Source of the DNA: Dipteris shenzhenensis
Lineage: Eukaryota > Polypodiophyta > Polypodiopsida > Gleicheniales
Assembly (NCBI GenBank): GCA_047967505.1
Contig: CM106539.1
Reading direction: 5' to 3' (one strand)
DNA length: 64,000 nucleotides
Part shown: positions 24,125 through 35,786 of the stretch, piece by piece
Numbering within the stretch: the first letter of the stretch is position 1
Layout of the letters: the number at the start of each line of letters is the position of its first letter
The notes under the pieces: model-generated
What the model was told of the DNA's origin: nothing
What the model saw: the letters and a program-made list of their open reading frames with translations, nothing else
Databases searched by the model: none
Position numbers and translations under genes: made by a program

Positions 24125-27100
24125 GTTTACGCATTATCTCTTGGAACGTTAACGGGTTCCACTCATCAGGCACCCGTGGCCCCAAGAAGATGGTGCTCAG
24201 ACAGGAGCTCCAACCAGCCTTGGTGGGAAAGGTAGATGTGCTCCTACTACAAGAACACAAGCTTTCGGCGTCACAGACCAGTATTTGTGGGAAGGTTCTC
24301 ACAGGACGCTCCCACACCTACTGGGAACCTTCAATTGGTGAGCAGGGGAGAAGCGAGGGTGTCTGCACCTCAATCGACGCTTCTCTAGTTCAGCATGTGT
24401 TTGGTTTTGGCACTTTGATCTTAGGACATGCGCTTTGGGTGGGCCTGCATATTGAGGGATCCCACATCGGTATCCTCAATATCTACGCACCGACTGATCT
24501 CAGACGTAGATCAATTTTTTGGAGATCCTTGATAGACCTGTTGCTAGAGATGGACTCTTGGATTGTAGGAGGGGACTTCAACAACCTTGAGACCTTAAAG
24601 GATCAGCAGGGAAGGGGCCCAGAGTTCCTCAGCATAGCTCAGGCAGAGCAGGCAGATTGGGACTCCTTCCTCTTTGTAGTGGGAGGTCGGGACAGCTGGA
24701 GGGAGCCGTCCTTTCGCAGATGGCCTGGGAGTCTAGACTTCTCTTAGGGCTACAGGAGGGAGAGAGGCAGACTCCTGGAGCGGCTGGACCACTTCTATGT
24801 TAGTGATTGGGCACTTGGCAGAGGAGGAGAGTCAGGAGTGGTTCTAGGGACGACACTTTCAGACCATGCCCCAATCATCCTAGTCCTGGACTCGGCCTCT
24901 CAGTCCTCACCTCCACGTTCATGCCGGATCCCAGATTCCATCTACACCAGAGCAGCGGTTCACAGCAGGATAGTGGACCTTTGGGAGCAGGAGTGAGACC
25001 CCACCAGGGATATGGCAGCACAGGTAGCTCACGCACTTGCTGAGTCTAGCCGCATTTGCCAGCAGGAGGCGATTTAGGCCAGACAGCGGTGTTGGGCGTG
25101 GGAGAGGGGTCTCAGACGTGATCTCGCCTCGATTCAGAGGATGCAGCAGTCTTCTCCTGGCTCTGAGGAGCTCAGACAGCAGGAGGTTCGGGCCTGAGCC
25201 ATGCTAGAGGAGATTACCCAGCATCGCTCAGAGTTTTCATTTCATGCTTCCAAGTCCTTCTGGGCTAGGAAAGGCGACAGGATGTGCAGCGAGTTCTTTA
25301 GGACTCATGGACAGAGGTCAGCAGGGGAGCAGCTCCATTCCCTTAGGACGCAGGATGGTAGTGTCAGGACAGATCCAGATGAGGTCCGGGACTTGGCGAC
25401 AGACTTCTACAGATCATTATTCCAGCAGGAGCCCCCAAACCCTCGTGGCCGCATTTGCAAAGAGGAGGTGTGGAGGTCTACACCGAGACTCGTGCAGCCC
25501 AGCATGAGCGACACCTTTCTCGCACCTTTCACTGTTGCGGAGATGCAGGATGCGGTGAGTGCTATTGATGGGCAGAAATGCCCAGGTGAGGATGGCCTCT
25601 CTAGAGCTTTCTTCACCACCTTTTGGGAGCAGATCCACCGACCCTTGCTCGCAGCCTTCCAGCACATCTTCTCCAGTGGGCAGATGCTAGAGAGCCTTGC
25701 GACAGGCCTGATTTGCCTCATCCCCAAAGGGGGGGACCGCCAGGAGATCAGACAGTGGTGCCCAATCACCCTCCTCCCGACCGCCTAAAAAGTCCTCGCC
25801 AAGATGATCAGCAATCGCATCCGCCCCCTGCTACACGACTTGATTCATGACACCCAGACTGGTTTTGTCCAAGATCGCAGCATCTTGGACAACATCTTCA
25901 CTTTCTCAGAGGCGACGGAATGGGCCCAACACAGTGGCCAGCACCTTGCCATACTCCTTCTTGACTTTGAGAAGGCATACGACAGGGTAGACTGGTCCTT
26001 CTTGGAAGGTACACTAGCTCGGTTCGGTTTCTCGGACGAGTGGATCACAGGTATTGCTAGCCTTTACAGATCAGCCTCCAGTTGGGTTATCATTAGCGGC
26101 AGGATGGGGGAGAGATTCACACTCGAGCGCTCGGTGCATCAGGGCTGTCCATTAGCGCCTTACCTCTTCCTATTTTTTGCGGAGGCCATGACACACTTCC
26201 TTCGAGCTCGTACCACTGGTCTTCATGGGATGTGTCTCCCTATTCGAGAGGATGCCGAGCTGTTGAACTCCGAGTATTCAGACGACACAGCCCTATATGT
26301 GCAGGATGATGTCGAGTCACTGGAGCGAGTGAGACTATCCCTAGATATTTTTTACCTTGCGGCTGGGGCAAAAATCAACTGGCATAAGTCAGTTGGTTTT
26401 CTTACAGATCCAGGAGCCAGCTCACAGTGGGGTATTTTCTTGGGGTTTCGCTGGATCCCTAGAGGACAGACGACACGTTACCTGGGATTCCAGGTAGGCC
26501 TGGACATCACACCGGCTCAGCAATTCTTGTCAGTCCTAGCCTCCATACGACGGAAGCTTGCTTTCTGGAGCACGGCTCGGCTTTCCTTGGCAGGCAGGGC
26601 CCTTGTGGTCAACCAGGTTCTTCTTGCCACTGCTTGGTATGTGGCCTCTTGTTGGTGTTTTTTGAGGTCTTGTGTAGCCCAGCTGAGGAGATTGGTGCAG
26701 AACTTCCTATGGTCTGGTTCAGACGGTTTCGGCACCACTAGAGCGAGGGTCGCCTGGCAGACGGTCATTCTTCCCCAGGCAGAGGGCGGCCTTAGCATTA
26801 TAGATCCAGAGCTGCAGAGTCAGGCACTTCTTGGCAAGCTAGTCATCCGCGGTCTGACCCCAGGAGGACAGACATGGAAGCTCTTGCTACAGCATGGTCT
26901 CAATGGGTGTACTCCCCAAAGAGGGGGTGTTTGGCAGCCTTCTATTCGATGGATCTTCACTTCAGCTCCTTTGACTCAGCCCCGTTCCCCCTTCCTCCGT
27001 AGCCTCATTTCGGTCTGGAGGAAGTTGCGACACAGCCTTTCTCAGGTTCCCCCTAGCTGCTCAGAGGAGACAGACAGACAGCCCTTGATCTAGAGCAGCC

Positions 27101-28503
27101 AGGTGATAGATGATATAGGTCGTCAGCTTGGAGAGAGATCTCATATCCCTTGGGCGCTCTGGGTGCATGGGCCCATGCGCTCGTTTCGGGTTTGGAGGGA
27201 CGACTACAGTCGGATGAGCCCAGCGAGCTGGCAGCAGCAGTAGGTATGACACGTGGGATCCAGGCTCGGCGAGCGGAGATTGATGCTGCCATCCCTACAT
27301 GTTGGAGGATTCCCGTAGGCACTGGACAGCTCTTCCCGAGAGATGAGAGGTGGCTAGGACAGTTCACTCCACGAGGCATTCCTTTGGTGGTGGCAGGCCT
27401 CTTCTCGGATTCTTCGGTACATTTCTTCTCCATCACTGATGACAGTCGCCTACAGAGAAGAGAGGCCGTGATCGACCCCCAGCTTCCCTGGCAGCGCCTT
27501 CGCATTGTAGGGCTGCAAGAGAAGACTTAGCATATAGACCCCCTGATTATGCAGGACCAGGATTGGAGACTCTGGATATGGGAGGGCCGTTCCTTGTCAG
27601 AGGTGGAGTGGGACCCAGGGGAGTGGCTTTGGCCACTGTCGGAGACCTCAGAGAACCCTACCCCCTTCTTTTCTTACAGTGCACGCATGGGCCGGCATGC
27701 TCTTGGGGCTCTCCAGCGTGGGCTACCCACACAGGCACATAGGTGGTATGCCCAGGGGATATCCTTGGTCTTTCTTCGCACTTTCTGGAAGACTCTTTGG
27801 GCTAGTTGGCATCCGAGGAAGATCTCCTACTTCCTTTGGATGGTGGCACACAAGGGGCTTCCAGTTGGTAGCTGGCTGAGAGAGATGGGGCAGGAGGGGC
27901 ATTGTCAGATGTGTCTTCAAAAGGAGGAGTCCCTGAAGCATTGCCTTTGGAGCTGCTCGCATGCGCAGACGGTTTGGAAGGGAATCATGGGGATCTTAGC
28001 TAGGGCTACACCTGAGCTAGGACCGATCACTTGGAGAGCCGTTTGTTGGTGCAGCACTGAGCCGGGACATCACTTGGCCTATGAGTTCTCTAGACAGGAT
28101 CCCGTCTTTTTCATCACGCAGGCCACTTGGGCATACATGGACAGCTTCCCATGGCATTTGATAGAGACAGATGCAGGAGCAATGCCTCGGCACCCAGTTT
28201 GGGAGATCATAGGGAGCATCACAGGTTGGCATATCTGGACTTCCAGATGCGCGCAGACTGTAGGAGCTCAAACTTCTTCTACTACCTAGACCTCGCAGAT
28301 ATCTGGAGCATGATCATTCACACGCTCAAGGGTCAGTGGGATCAGATTCAGGGAGAGTCCCAGGTAGGGAAGGAAAAGAGGCGACGTTTCCTTCGCGACT
28401 GGGACCACCGGGAGTTATTCTTCCAGCACTCCACTCAGAGTCTTCAGTGGCATTACGCCCCTCCACCGTGGCTGTTTGTCCACTCTTCGATGATTATGCC
28501 CTA
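24121..28503 (+). pseudogene. LINE family 1 ORF2 (endonuclease, RT, zf-RVT), broken
   Basis: The ATG at 24121 overlaps the ORF1 stop (ATGA). The APE endonuclease shows SWNVNGF, LLLQEHKL, NIYAPTD, VGGDFNN and LSDHAPI (24130-24890). RT shows CPGEDG, GLICLIPKGGD, LLLDFEKAYDRVDW (about 25960-26000), QGCPLAPYLF and the catalytic YSDD at 26275-26286. The C-terminal zf-RVT shows CQMC, then HCLWSCSHAQTVW (27905-27980). Stops lie at 24746 (TAG), 24995 (TGA), 25076 (TAG), 25198 (TGA), 25786 (TAA), 27091 and 27528 (TAG). Frameshifts occur near 27240 and 28250. All catalytic motifs are still legible. The protein nicks target DNA and reverse-transcribes the element RNA in place. Confidence 0.92.
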
Positions 28504-28635
28504 GGAGGCTTGTATTTAGCTTTTTGACTTCTCAGGCTAAATCCGTTTTGTGATTACAGCCCGCTGGCCTTCAGGCCTTCTTGTACTCTCGCTTTCAAGT
28601 AATATAACTAGCACTACTTTTTGTGCAAAAAAAAA
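28504..28635 (+). other. LINE family 1 3' UTR and poly-A
   Basis: A short 3' UTR ends in 'ctttttgtgc' plus nine A, directly followed by the right TSD. This is the end recognised for target-primed reverse transcription. Confidence 0.8.
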
Positions 28636-28654
28636 ATGCATGTATTTATGCATC
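28636..28654. repeat. Right 19-bp TSD of the family-1 LINE
   Basis: Identical to 21672-21690. Confidence 0.95.
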
Positions 28655-28928
28655 ATAATTAATATAAAGGTTAATGTATAGCTCCTCTCAGAGCTACCAT
28701 AAAGTACCAACAATGGTATTGACATTTAGTTTTTGCTATGTTGAAAAAAGTAAAGCCTGTGTATGACATTTCTTGAAATACTTATTTTTAGATATCTCAT
28801 TCACTTTCACTTTTACATGAATCAATCATCAACAAGTGCAATTTATGCTCTCACCACTAACACAAGACCTTTTATCGACAATATTAATACCAATCAAACA
28901 AGTCAAGTCCCAAATTATCACCAATAAA
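28655..28928. other. Unassigned AT-rich spacer between two LINEs
   Basis: AT-rich sequence without recognisable coding content. It contains the unlocated 5' edge of the next LINE; no TSD matching the flank after 35060 was found. Confidence 0.5.
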
Positions 28929-29850
28929 ATGATCTTTATCAGCCTTCCTAGGATGGTTGAGATGGAGATAGTGGATGGAGACGGAGACGGAGACGGGGAC
29001 GGAGATCTACAGACTAGATTCCCCTACCCACCACTTAGACCTGACTTTGGAAAAGACCTTGAAAAAGACTTTGATGATGACATGGAAGAAGAAGACAGCA
29101 GTGGTGGCCTGTCACGTCCGGATCTTTGATCCCATAAAAAATGGCCTGCTGATTTGACATTCGAGGACGCTTTCCCTGAACTTGCCAAAGAGAATACTTT
29201 CTCATCTGAACGTTACCAGTTGATTCTGAAAAGCGATACAGGGGCCCTTAGGCAAGACAGAGCATCTTCCATCTTGAAAGAAGCTCTAGCACCACATGAT
29301 AGAAATGGACGATCCCCGTCAGCTCTCCAAGTTGGGAGAGGGGGGGCCACAGTATCTTACGTGGCAGTAGTGCAGAAAGCTAGAGGCACATTCTTCTCCC
29401 TTCCAGCATGAAAGGATACTACTTCTCTCTTTGCCAATCCAGGATGGATAGAAGTCGAAGGCATAGAAAGACGAGATAGTAATGCAAAGCTACAAGAAAC
29501 CAAGGAACTCCATCGCAGAACTCAAGAACTTGAGCGAGGTGAAAGAGGAAAGGGAAGGGCTAGCAAACGAAGAAGGAAGTAAAGAAGGAACCATTCCTTC
29601 CAGAGGTGTTCCAAGTGCAAGCGCAAATCAGGGGACCCCAAAGCGAGGATGACTGGGTGCATGGGGGAGAAAATGAAGGAAATGAAAAGCACCTTCAAGG
29701 TGAGAAAGAAAAGAATGACCCACAGGCCCGAGGCAATAGCTTCACACATGCTGAAGAGAAAGAGGCTATTGCTGGAAAAATCTGCAAGAGGTAAGCAAAT
29801 CACTACCTTTATCAACGAAGATCTTCTATCTGAATCTATAGATTGGCTTA
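28929..29850 (+). pseudogene. LINE family 2 ORF1 N-terminal region (tentative)
   Basis: Frames include a Gly-Asp repeat (about five GD pairs, from the GGAGAC repeat) followed by an Asp/Glu-rich segment (28929-29129). A frame at 29154-29411 follows, then a Lys/Arg/Glu-rich, coiled-coil-like stretch to about 29850 in changing frames. I recognise no family. Position just before the DUF4283 domain suggests an N-terminal extension of ORF1 or 5' UTR. Confidence 0.4.
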
Positions 29851-29866
29851 GCACTCATGCTCTGAT

Positions 29867-30809
29867 ATGATTTCTTCTAGGACCCCCAGACCTCCTTTAG
29901 CTTTCATTGAGAGTTGGGTGAGAACAAACTGGGTAAGACAAGGCATAAGTGTTACCAATGTTAGGTTTTTGAGGAAAGGTTTTTTTGTCTTCCTCTTTAA
30001 GTCTCCCAGCATGGCCTCCAAGGCTCTCAACTGTACTCTGTGGACTATCAGACACCAACCTCTCTACTTAGAGAAGTGGAAGCAGAACTTTAATCCTAAT
30101 CTACCTAGGTCCACCATTACCCCTATGTGGGTTGAGCTCCCAGATTTGCCCCTCTCTCTCTGCAACCAAATTGCCTCTCTTTGCAGTGGGTTGGGAGAGA
30201 TAGTTGGAGTTGAGAAAGAAAACTTTATTAATCCTAGAGCTAATCCTCAAGTTTGTATCAAAATGGACATTGTTGAAGATCTACCCAACACCTTGGTAAT
30301 GGTGAATAGGAATGGTAGTGTGTACAAAGAGCAGTCTTCACTATAAAAATCTCCCAAATTCTTGCTTCCTCTGTGGACTGTCAAGTCATGCAGTTAAAAA
30401 CTTCCCACAGAGGAGATCCAAAGTTAAACCCAAGGATCCTCCTGCACCTATCAACAACAAACAAATTGAAAGATGGATCCCCAAGGTCCCAGCTACTCTT
30501 GAAAAAATCCTTCTTAAGAAGGAAGGTCCTGCCAAACCCTTACTCTCTCTTGACAAAGGCAAAGGGAAGCTAGATGACTCTCTAGCACTTAACAATGCAT
30601 TTGATGCCCTGGCAAAGAGTGAAACTAAAGATTGGATAAAGAAAAATCAGAATATGGATCTGGATTCTCAGATAGAGCCAGGTTGGTCAAAGGATTTTGA
30701 AGAGGACATCAATAGAGAGGATAAGATGGCCTCTTCTAAGATCAGTGAGGAAGACCTAGAAGATAATCAAGACATGGTCACAGCTATGGAAAAGGATACT
30801 GTGGTTTAA
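29867..30809 (+). pseudogene. LINE family 2 ORF1: DUF4283 domain and zinc knuckle
   Basis: The first frame (29867-30346) has the layout of DUF4283: GFFVFLFKSPSMASKAL, LWTIRHQPLYLEKW, FNPNLPRSTITPMWVELPDL, then CIKMDIVEDLP. A frame change near 30330 leads to the knuckle CFLCGLSSHAVKNF, where the fourth ligand Cys is replaced by Phe. A charged tail of about 130 residues ends at TAA 30807-30809. DUF4283 plus CCHC is the usual ORF1 form in plant LINEs and binds element RNA. Confidence 0.85.
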
Positions 30810-30918
30810 GGAAAGACTTCTACTCAAGTGCAAAGCAAGCAAAAGCTCTCTTAAGGAAAAAGTGCTTCCCCCCAAATCAACAACCCCAATCCCAAGTCCA
30901 GAAAGGGAACCAAAAAGA

Positions 30919-33900
30919 ATGTCAAGTAAACCAATATCCATCCTCTCCCTCAACGTCAGAGGACTCACTGACCCTGGCAGAGGAGAAGAGTTAGCTTATT
31001 GGCTGAGAACAACCAACAATCTTTCCCCTACTTTCCTTACTTTACAAGAAGTTAAAATCTCTAGACTCTCTCTAGAGAAGAGACTTATAGGTATTGATAA
31101 GAGAAGGAAATGGTTCTTCACTCAGCATGAGGAGGAAAAGGGTGGAGTAGCAATTGGGATACTCTCTAATTATTCCCATGGAATCCTAGGGGTTGAACTG
31201 GATGCCCTAAACAGATGGATTATGCTCAAATGCTCTCTACAGGGTCAGTCTTTCACTGTGGTTTCTTTATATGCCCCTAATAGTACACAGGACAGAATGG
31301 TTAGTTGGAAATCACTACTGCTTGCAGGAAACAAATGTGTTGTGGTGGGAGACTTTAACATGGTGGAAAACTCCACTAACAGATGGATGGGTAAAGGAAC
31401 AGTAATCAGAGTCATGGAACTGACTCTTTGGGAGAATCTGAAAGAAGACCTAAGCCTTGTGGACATGGGGATGAAAGGTACTTCACTTGGTCCAATAGCC
31501 AAGTTGGAGCCAACAGAAGAGAGGCTAGATTGGATAGGATCTATGCTTCTCAAGAACTAGTAAGGGAGACTAGCTCTCTTCAGAATCAGGTCTTCTCCTC
31601 TCCTTTTCCCCGCTGATCTCACAAGCCAATCCTTCTCAAATGTGATTTTGGCCCAGGACAAAAAACCACCTCATGGTTTAAGGCTGATCCTAAATTCTTT
31701 GACCTTAAAAGTGTCCAAGAAGGAGTTAAAGCAATTTGGTTGACGTCCTTCACTAATTCTATCTCAGTCAGTGACTCCTGGTGTATAGCAGTTGAACAGA
31801 CCCAAACACTGCTCAGAAAAGCAAGAAAGGACAGAGCCAAAATAAGGGCTAAGAGAATGCATAGCATTCAAGACATGATTGTTTCCTCGGAGAACTTAGC
31901 CAGACAGGGGGATCCATAGGCCCAGGCTGACTTGGTTTTAAAAAGAAATGAACTTAGAATTCAAGAACAGATTCTTCTTAATGATTCCAAAATATACTTC
32001 AAGGATTGGTGGGCTGGTAAAGCCGAGAGAACCAAAGAGTACTTCAAGCTTATTAGAAGGAAAAGAATTCATGAAGAGATTCCCCTTCTTAGAAAAGCTG
32101 ACAACTCTATTGCTTTATCTACTGAGGACAATATTGATCTCATTCATCTCCACTTTATCTTCCACTATACAAGTAGATTATACAAGTAGATACTAAAGTT
32201 ACCAAGGCCAGGGAACTATGCAAGGATGCTAGAAAGAACACTTTGCTCAGCTTTGATAACAAGTACCTGGAAAAACCTCTGTCTATTGATGAACTCTTTG
32301 ACGTTGTCAAGGTGATGGCAAATGGCAAAACACCAGGAGAGGATGGACTACCAATTGAATTCTATAAAAAAAATTGGCCCGCTATTGGTTCTTATCTCCT
32401 ACTATTATGGCAAGAGAGTGTCAATAAGGGGAAGCTACCTACTCATATTAATGGGGGTGTTATCAAGCTTATTCCTAAGGAAGGGGATAAGGAAGAGCTA
32501 AGAAACTAGAGGCCACTCACTATGCTTAACTGTAGCTATAAAATTTTTGCTAAAGCACTGGCTTTGAGAGTAAAGAATAGAATGGCCAAGTGGATACTTC
32601 CAAGACAGAAAGGCTTCATAAAGGGCAGACATCCTCTTGAAGCCATTATCAATATCTAGGAGGGATGTGAGTATGCCAGAGAAACAAAGCAGGACGTATG
32701 TTTTCTGAAGGTTAACTTTGATAAAGCATATGATAGACTTGAATGGGACTTCATCATCCAGACTCTGGCTGATATGGGCCTTGGCCCCCTTTTCATCTCA
32801 TATATCATACTCCTTCTCACTAATGCTTCAGCCAAGATTTGTGTCAATGGGATCATGAGTCAACCCTTTGTCCTTAAAAGGTCTATAAGACAGGGTTGCC
32901 CCATTGCTCCTTTACTCTTTGCAATTGCTACTGACTCATTAGGGTGGCTACTTCAACATCAAAGTTAAGAAGGTAAGGTGAAAGGCATTGAGTTACCCTC
33001 TAGCAAGCACCTTATATGCCAACAGTCTGCTGATGATACAAACTTAACCCTCAGGAATGAGACTTAGGTTTTTAAAAAGGCTATGGAGTCCTTAGAGATC
33101 TTTTGTAAAGATTCTGGTTCCAAAATCAACCACTCCAAAACTAGATATGCAACATGAGCAGGTTTTCTTGGAAGAGATGGGCTGCCAGAGAATCAAACAT
33201 GACACAGTCTTCAGATTATTGGGTATCCCCATGGGTTTTGACATTTCTCTCAAACAAAGATGGGGCTGGTTCTTGAACAGATTTCAAAACAAGATTGAGA
33301 AATGGAGAGGGCTCCAGGCTAGTCTAGCTGGAAGAAGAATTGTTCTCAACCACTGCATATACCCTATTGTCATTTTCTACCTCACTTCTTGGTCTTCTTC
33401 TAGAAATGGAATTGACAAGCTCATTAGAATTTGCAGATCGTTTCTTTGGGGGGCCAAGATAGCCAAGGTCAGATGTGATTTTTGTATCAAACGCAAGCAG
33501 GAGGAGGCTTAGGTGTGATAGATATAGAGGAGGCTTCTTTGAAACTATCCTTAACTTGGATAATTAAAGCAATCCTACATCCTCTTGAGGATTGGCCTTC
33601 TAAGGAACATCAACTCCCTAAGACCTCTGAGAGCTCCCAAGTCGAAAAAATACCCTATGCTGCTATTAGCTGTTTGTAACCTTGAACCCTGAAAAGCTAA
33701 AGGCAGTCAGCTTTGGATCTCACTATGGACAGCTTTTGAAGGAATCAAAAGCCAAATTGTCTTCTCTGGCAAAGGAGCTTTTATGACATTAGACTCATTT
33801 TGGGTCTCTATTATCTTCAAGGATGATGTTCTCTCTGATGAAGACTTTGCTAAGGCTGCTTTACTCTTCAAAAAGGGACTACAATGCTGTGGTCAGCTTT

Positions 33901-34882
33901 TGAACAGAGTTGAGCTAAGATGGAAAACCTAGATTGAGATTAGGAGAGATTTCAGTTTAAATAACCAAAGCCAGACACTTGTCTTGAACAGAATTAAAAT
34001 CTAGGAGGGCAATCAGCAATGGAAAGGGGGATCTTTCTTGGTTTATAGTAGAGAGTTCAGTTGGATTGAGAGTACTTTTTTCTTCCCTATCCCCACTCCA
34101 AATAGGCACATTGGAGATCTTTGCATGGTCCTTAATACTAGGTGGAAACTGTAGGACTCTATGGGCAAATGGAAATTCAGATTCTGCTCCATTTGGTCAA
34201 GCTCAATCCTTGATAAAATGTTTGCCTTGCTTTGGCTAATAATGCATAAAGTTGTGTGGACTAACAATAGAGGACTGAGGATTAGAAAGGGAAATGGCAA
34301 ATGCATGAGGTGCCCCTCTACAAATGAAGATATTTTTCACCTCTTTGTTGCATGTCTTGTGGAAAATAGTATAGCTTGAAACAGGGGAGCCAATAAATTG
34401 GAAGGCCATATTACTAGAAGACTCTACAAGGACAAAATAGTAATTATGGACACCTATTACAGCACATGCACTTTGGTTTATTTTGATAACCAGAAACAAT
34501 TTCGAGTTTAATCAAATTGTGTCGCATGCTGACTTGCTTTTTCTCAACTGGCTAAACAGGGCCATAGAAAAATTACAAAAATAATAAACCAATTCAGAAC
34601 TGAGGTTGCCTTCTTTAATGTTGACCTTCAAGACCATATTCAAAGCTATTTTGGGATTGACAACACCACACCTTTTGAAATCCCCCCTGAGTTTACTGAT
34701 TTTCTTAAACAAGTCTCCCCTCCAACTGTAAAGAAGGAGCCAGTGTCACCCAGTGAAGCCCAGGCTGCTGCCACAGATGACTCTGATAGCTCTGGTGATT
34801 CACAGAACTTCAACTACTATGACTACTTTAATGATGATGACACAAATGATACAAATGATTCATATGTACCTCTCTTTTAACT
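30919..34882 (+). pseudogene. LINE family 2 ORF2 (endonuclease, RT, zf-RVT), broken
   Basis: The ATG at 30919 starts an APE endonuclease (SLNVRGL, LQEVKIS, SLYAPNS, VGDFNMVE), with a frameshift near 31480 in the YFTWSN segment. RT follows in later frames: GKTPGEDGLPIEFY (32325), GVIKLIPKEGD (32455), VNFDKAYDRLEW (32710), RQGCPIAPLLF (32889) and SADD at 33026-33037. The usual aromatic residue before ADD is Ser. ASLAGRRIVLNH and AGGGLGVIDIEEASL follow after shifts near 33145 and 33480. The zf-RVT is at 34161-34370. Stops at 31918, 32507 and 32657 replace Gln or Trp codons. An open acidic tail ends at 34880-34882. Confidence 0.9.
34587..34882 (+). pseudogene. Acidic C-terminal tail of LINE family 2 ORF2
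   Basis: This is an uninterrupted frame of about 97 codons ending TAA at 34880-34882. It contains FEIPPEFTDFLKQVSPP, then a Ser/Asp-rich region and a terminal Asp/Asn/Tyr cluster (NYYDYFNDDDTND). It follows the zf-RVT after frameshifts. LINE ORF2 proteins normally end near zf-RVT or with RNase H, so this tail is unusual. Its absence of stops, compared with the damaged frames just upstream, is notable. Confidence 0.6.
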
Positions 34883-35194
34883 CTGCTGCTACTATGACAA
34901 TTTCAGAAGCCCTCAAGCCCATGAGTATCTGTTAGAAATGTTTTGTTAAAGAAACTTCTCCCCAGAGGGGTTGGATGTTCTATGCTAAAGAAATGTACTG
35001 TGAATATTTATGATGATGATATAATATAATACAAACTTTTTTTCTGCCCAAAAAAAAAAAGAGCTTTGTCAATAGTACTTAAACTACTACTGGCAATAAA
35101 GAAGTTTTTACTACCAAAAGTTCTTCCTATGTTCCCACACATTTTTTTCTTACAAAAATAGAAGCACATCATCAATCTCTTCTATGACTCCTAT

Positions 35195-35720
35195 GGCTTA
35201 AAGCTCCTATACCACACACATGCTGATTAAGTGCACCATGAATCAAATTATGTGAGAGCAAGAGAGTGCATCATTTGACTCTCTTGCGATACTATGCGCA
35301 TTTGGGATTAGTTGGATCACACAAAGAATTGTGTGATAGCAAAAGAGAATGAGCATGAGATTGCATCATGTGACTCCGTTGTGGCTTAAAGTTCAATACT
35401 ATGCACATTGGGATTGATTGGAACCACAAATAAACTTGTGTGATAGCAAGAGAGGGTGAGAGTGCATTCGGCGACTCTCTTGCGATACAATAGTTGAAAC
35501 ATGAATAGTCATGTGATAGCAAAAAGTGAGAGAGAGAAAGAGAGTATCGTGTGCATCGTGGTTCAAAGGTTTAATGTTATGCTGCTTGAGACTAGTTTAA
35601 TACTATGTGTAGTGGGACTAGTTACAAATATAGTTGTGCGATAGCAAGAGAGTGATTGCATCAAGCTGTTCTTGTGGTCTAGAGCTCCAATACTATATGA
35701 ATTAGGGATTATTTGGAATG
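35195..35720. repeat. Degenerate satellite-like tandem repeat, about 110-120 bp units
   Basis: About four or five units share 'gtgtgatagcaagagag' (near 35251, 35332, 35441, 35513 and 35637), 'gactctcttgcgatac' and 'aatactatg...gggatta'. Units differ by indels and substitutions, so the array is old. Confidence 0.75.
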
Positions 35721-35739
35721 TCACAAGGCTATTAACATG

Positions 35740-35742
<3 letters not shown>

Positions 35743-35783
<41 letters not shown>
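35743..35783. repeat. (AG)n microsatellite
   Basis: About 20 uninterrupted AG dinucleotides. Confidence 0.95.

Positions 35784-35786
<3 letters not shown>

Larger units (their letters stand above)
21691..28635 (+). mobile_element. Full-length LINE, family 1, with perfect TSD
   Basis: This is a 6.9-kb non-LTR retrotransposon bounded by identical 19-bp TSDs and ending in a short poly-A (28627-28635). It contains a pyrimidine-rich 5' UTR, ORF1 with a CCHC knuckle, ORF2 with an APE-type endonuclease, RT and zf-RVT domain, and a 3' UTR. It is visibly more GC- and CpG-rich than the AT-rich flanks, so its edges can be seen from composition alone. The perfect TSD suggests a relatively recent insertion, yet about 13 in-frame stops and several frameshifts make it inactive. 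A more decayed relative lies at 57.7-61.0 kb. Confidence 0.95.
28929..35060 (+). mobile_element. LINE, family 2, near full length
   Basis: A second non-LTR element, unrelated in detail to the family-1 LINE. It begins near a GGAGAC-rich stretch (28970-29005), carries ORF1 with a DUF4283 domain and zinc knuckle, and ORF2 with endonuclease, RT and zf-RVT. It ends at 'ttctgccc' plus an A-run at 35050-35060. The truncated minus-strand copy at 5968-7505 belongs to the same family. It has several frameshifts and stops, so it is inactive. The 5' boundary is approximate and no TSD was identified. Confidence 0.88.

Noticed and set aside
23826-24317. 163-codon antisense frame, and other antisense frames over the LINE ORFs
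   Set aside because: They lie opposite well-supported ORF1/ORF2 domains and match nothing known; shadows of GC-rich coding sequence.
22582-27530. Alternative genetic code (TAG read as Gln)
   Set aside because: The host genes A and B end normally, TGA and TAA stops also occur, and frameshifts are present. Methylcytosine decay of a dead element is simpler.
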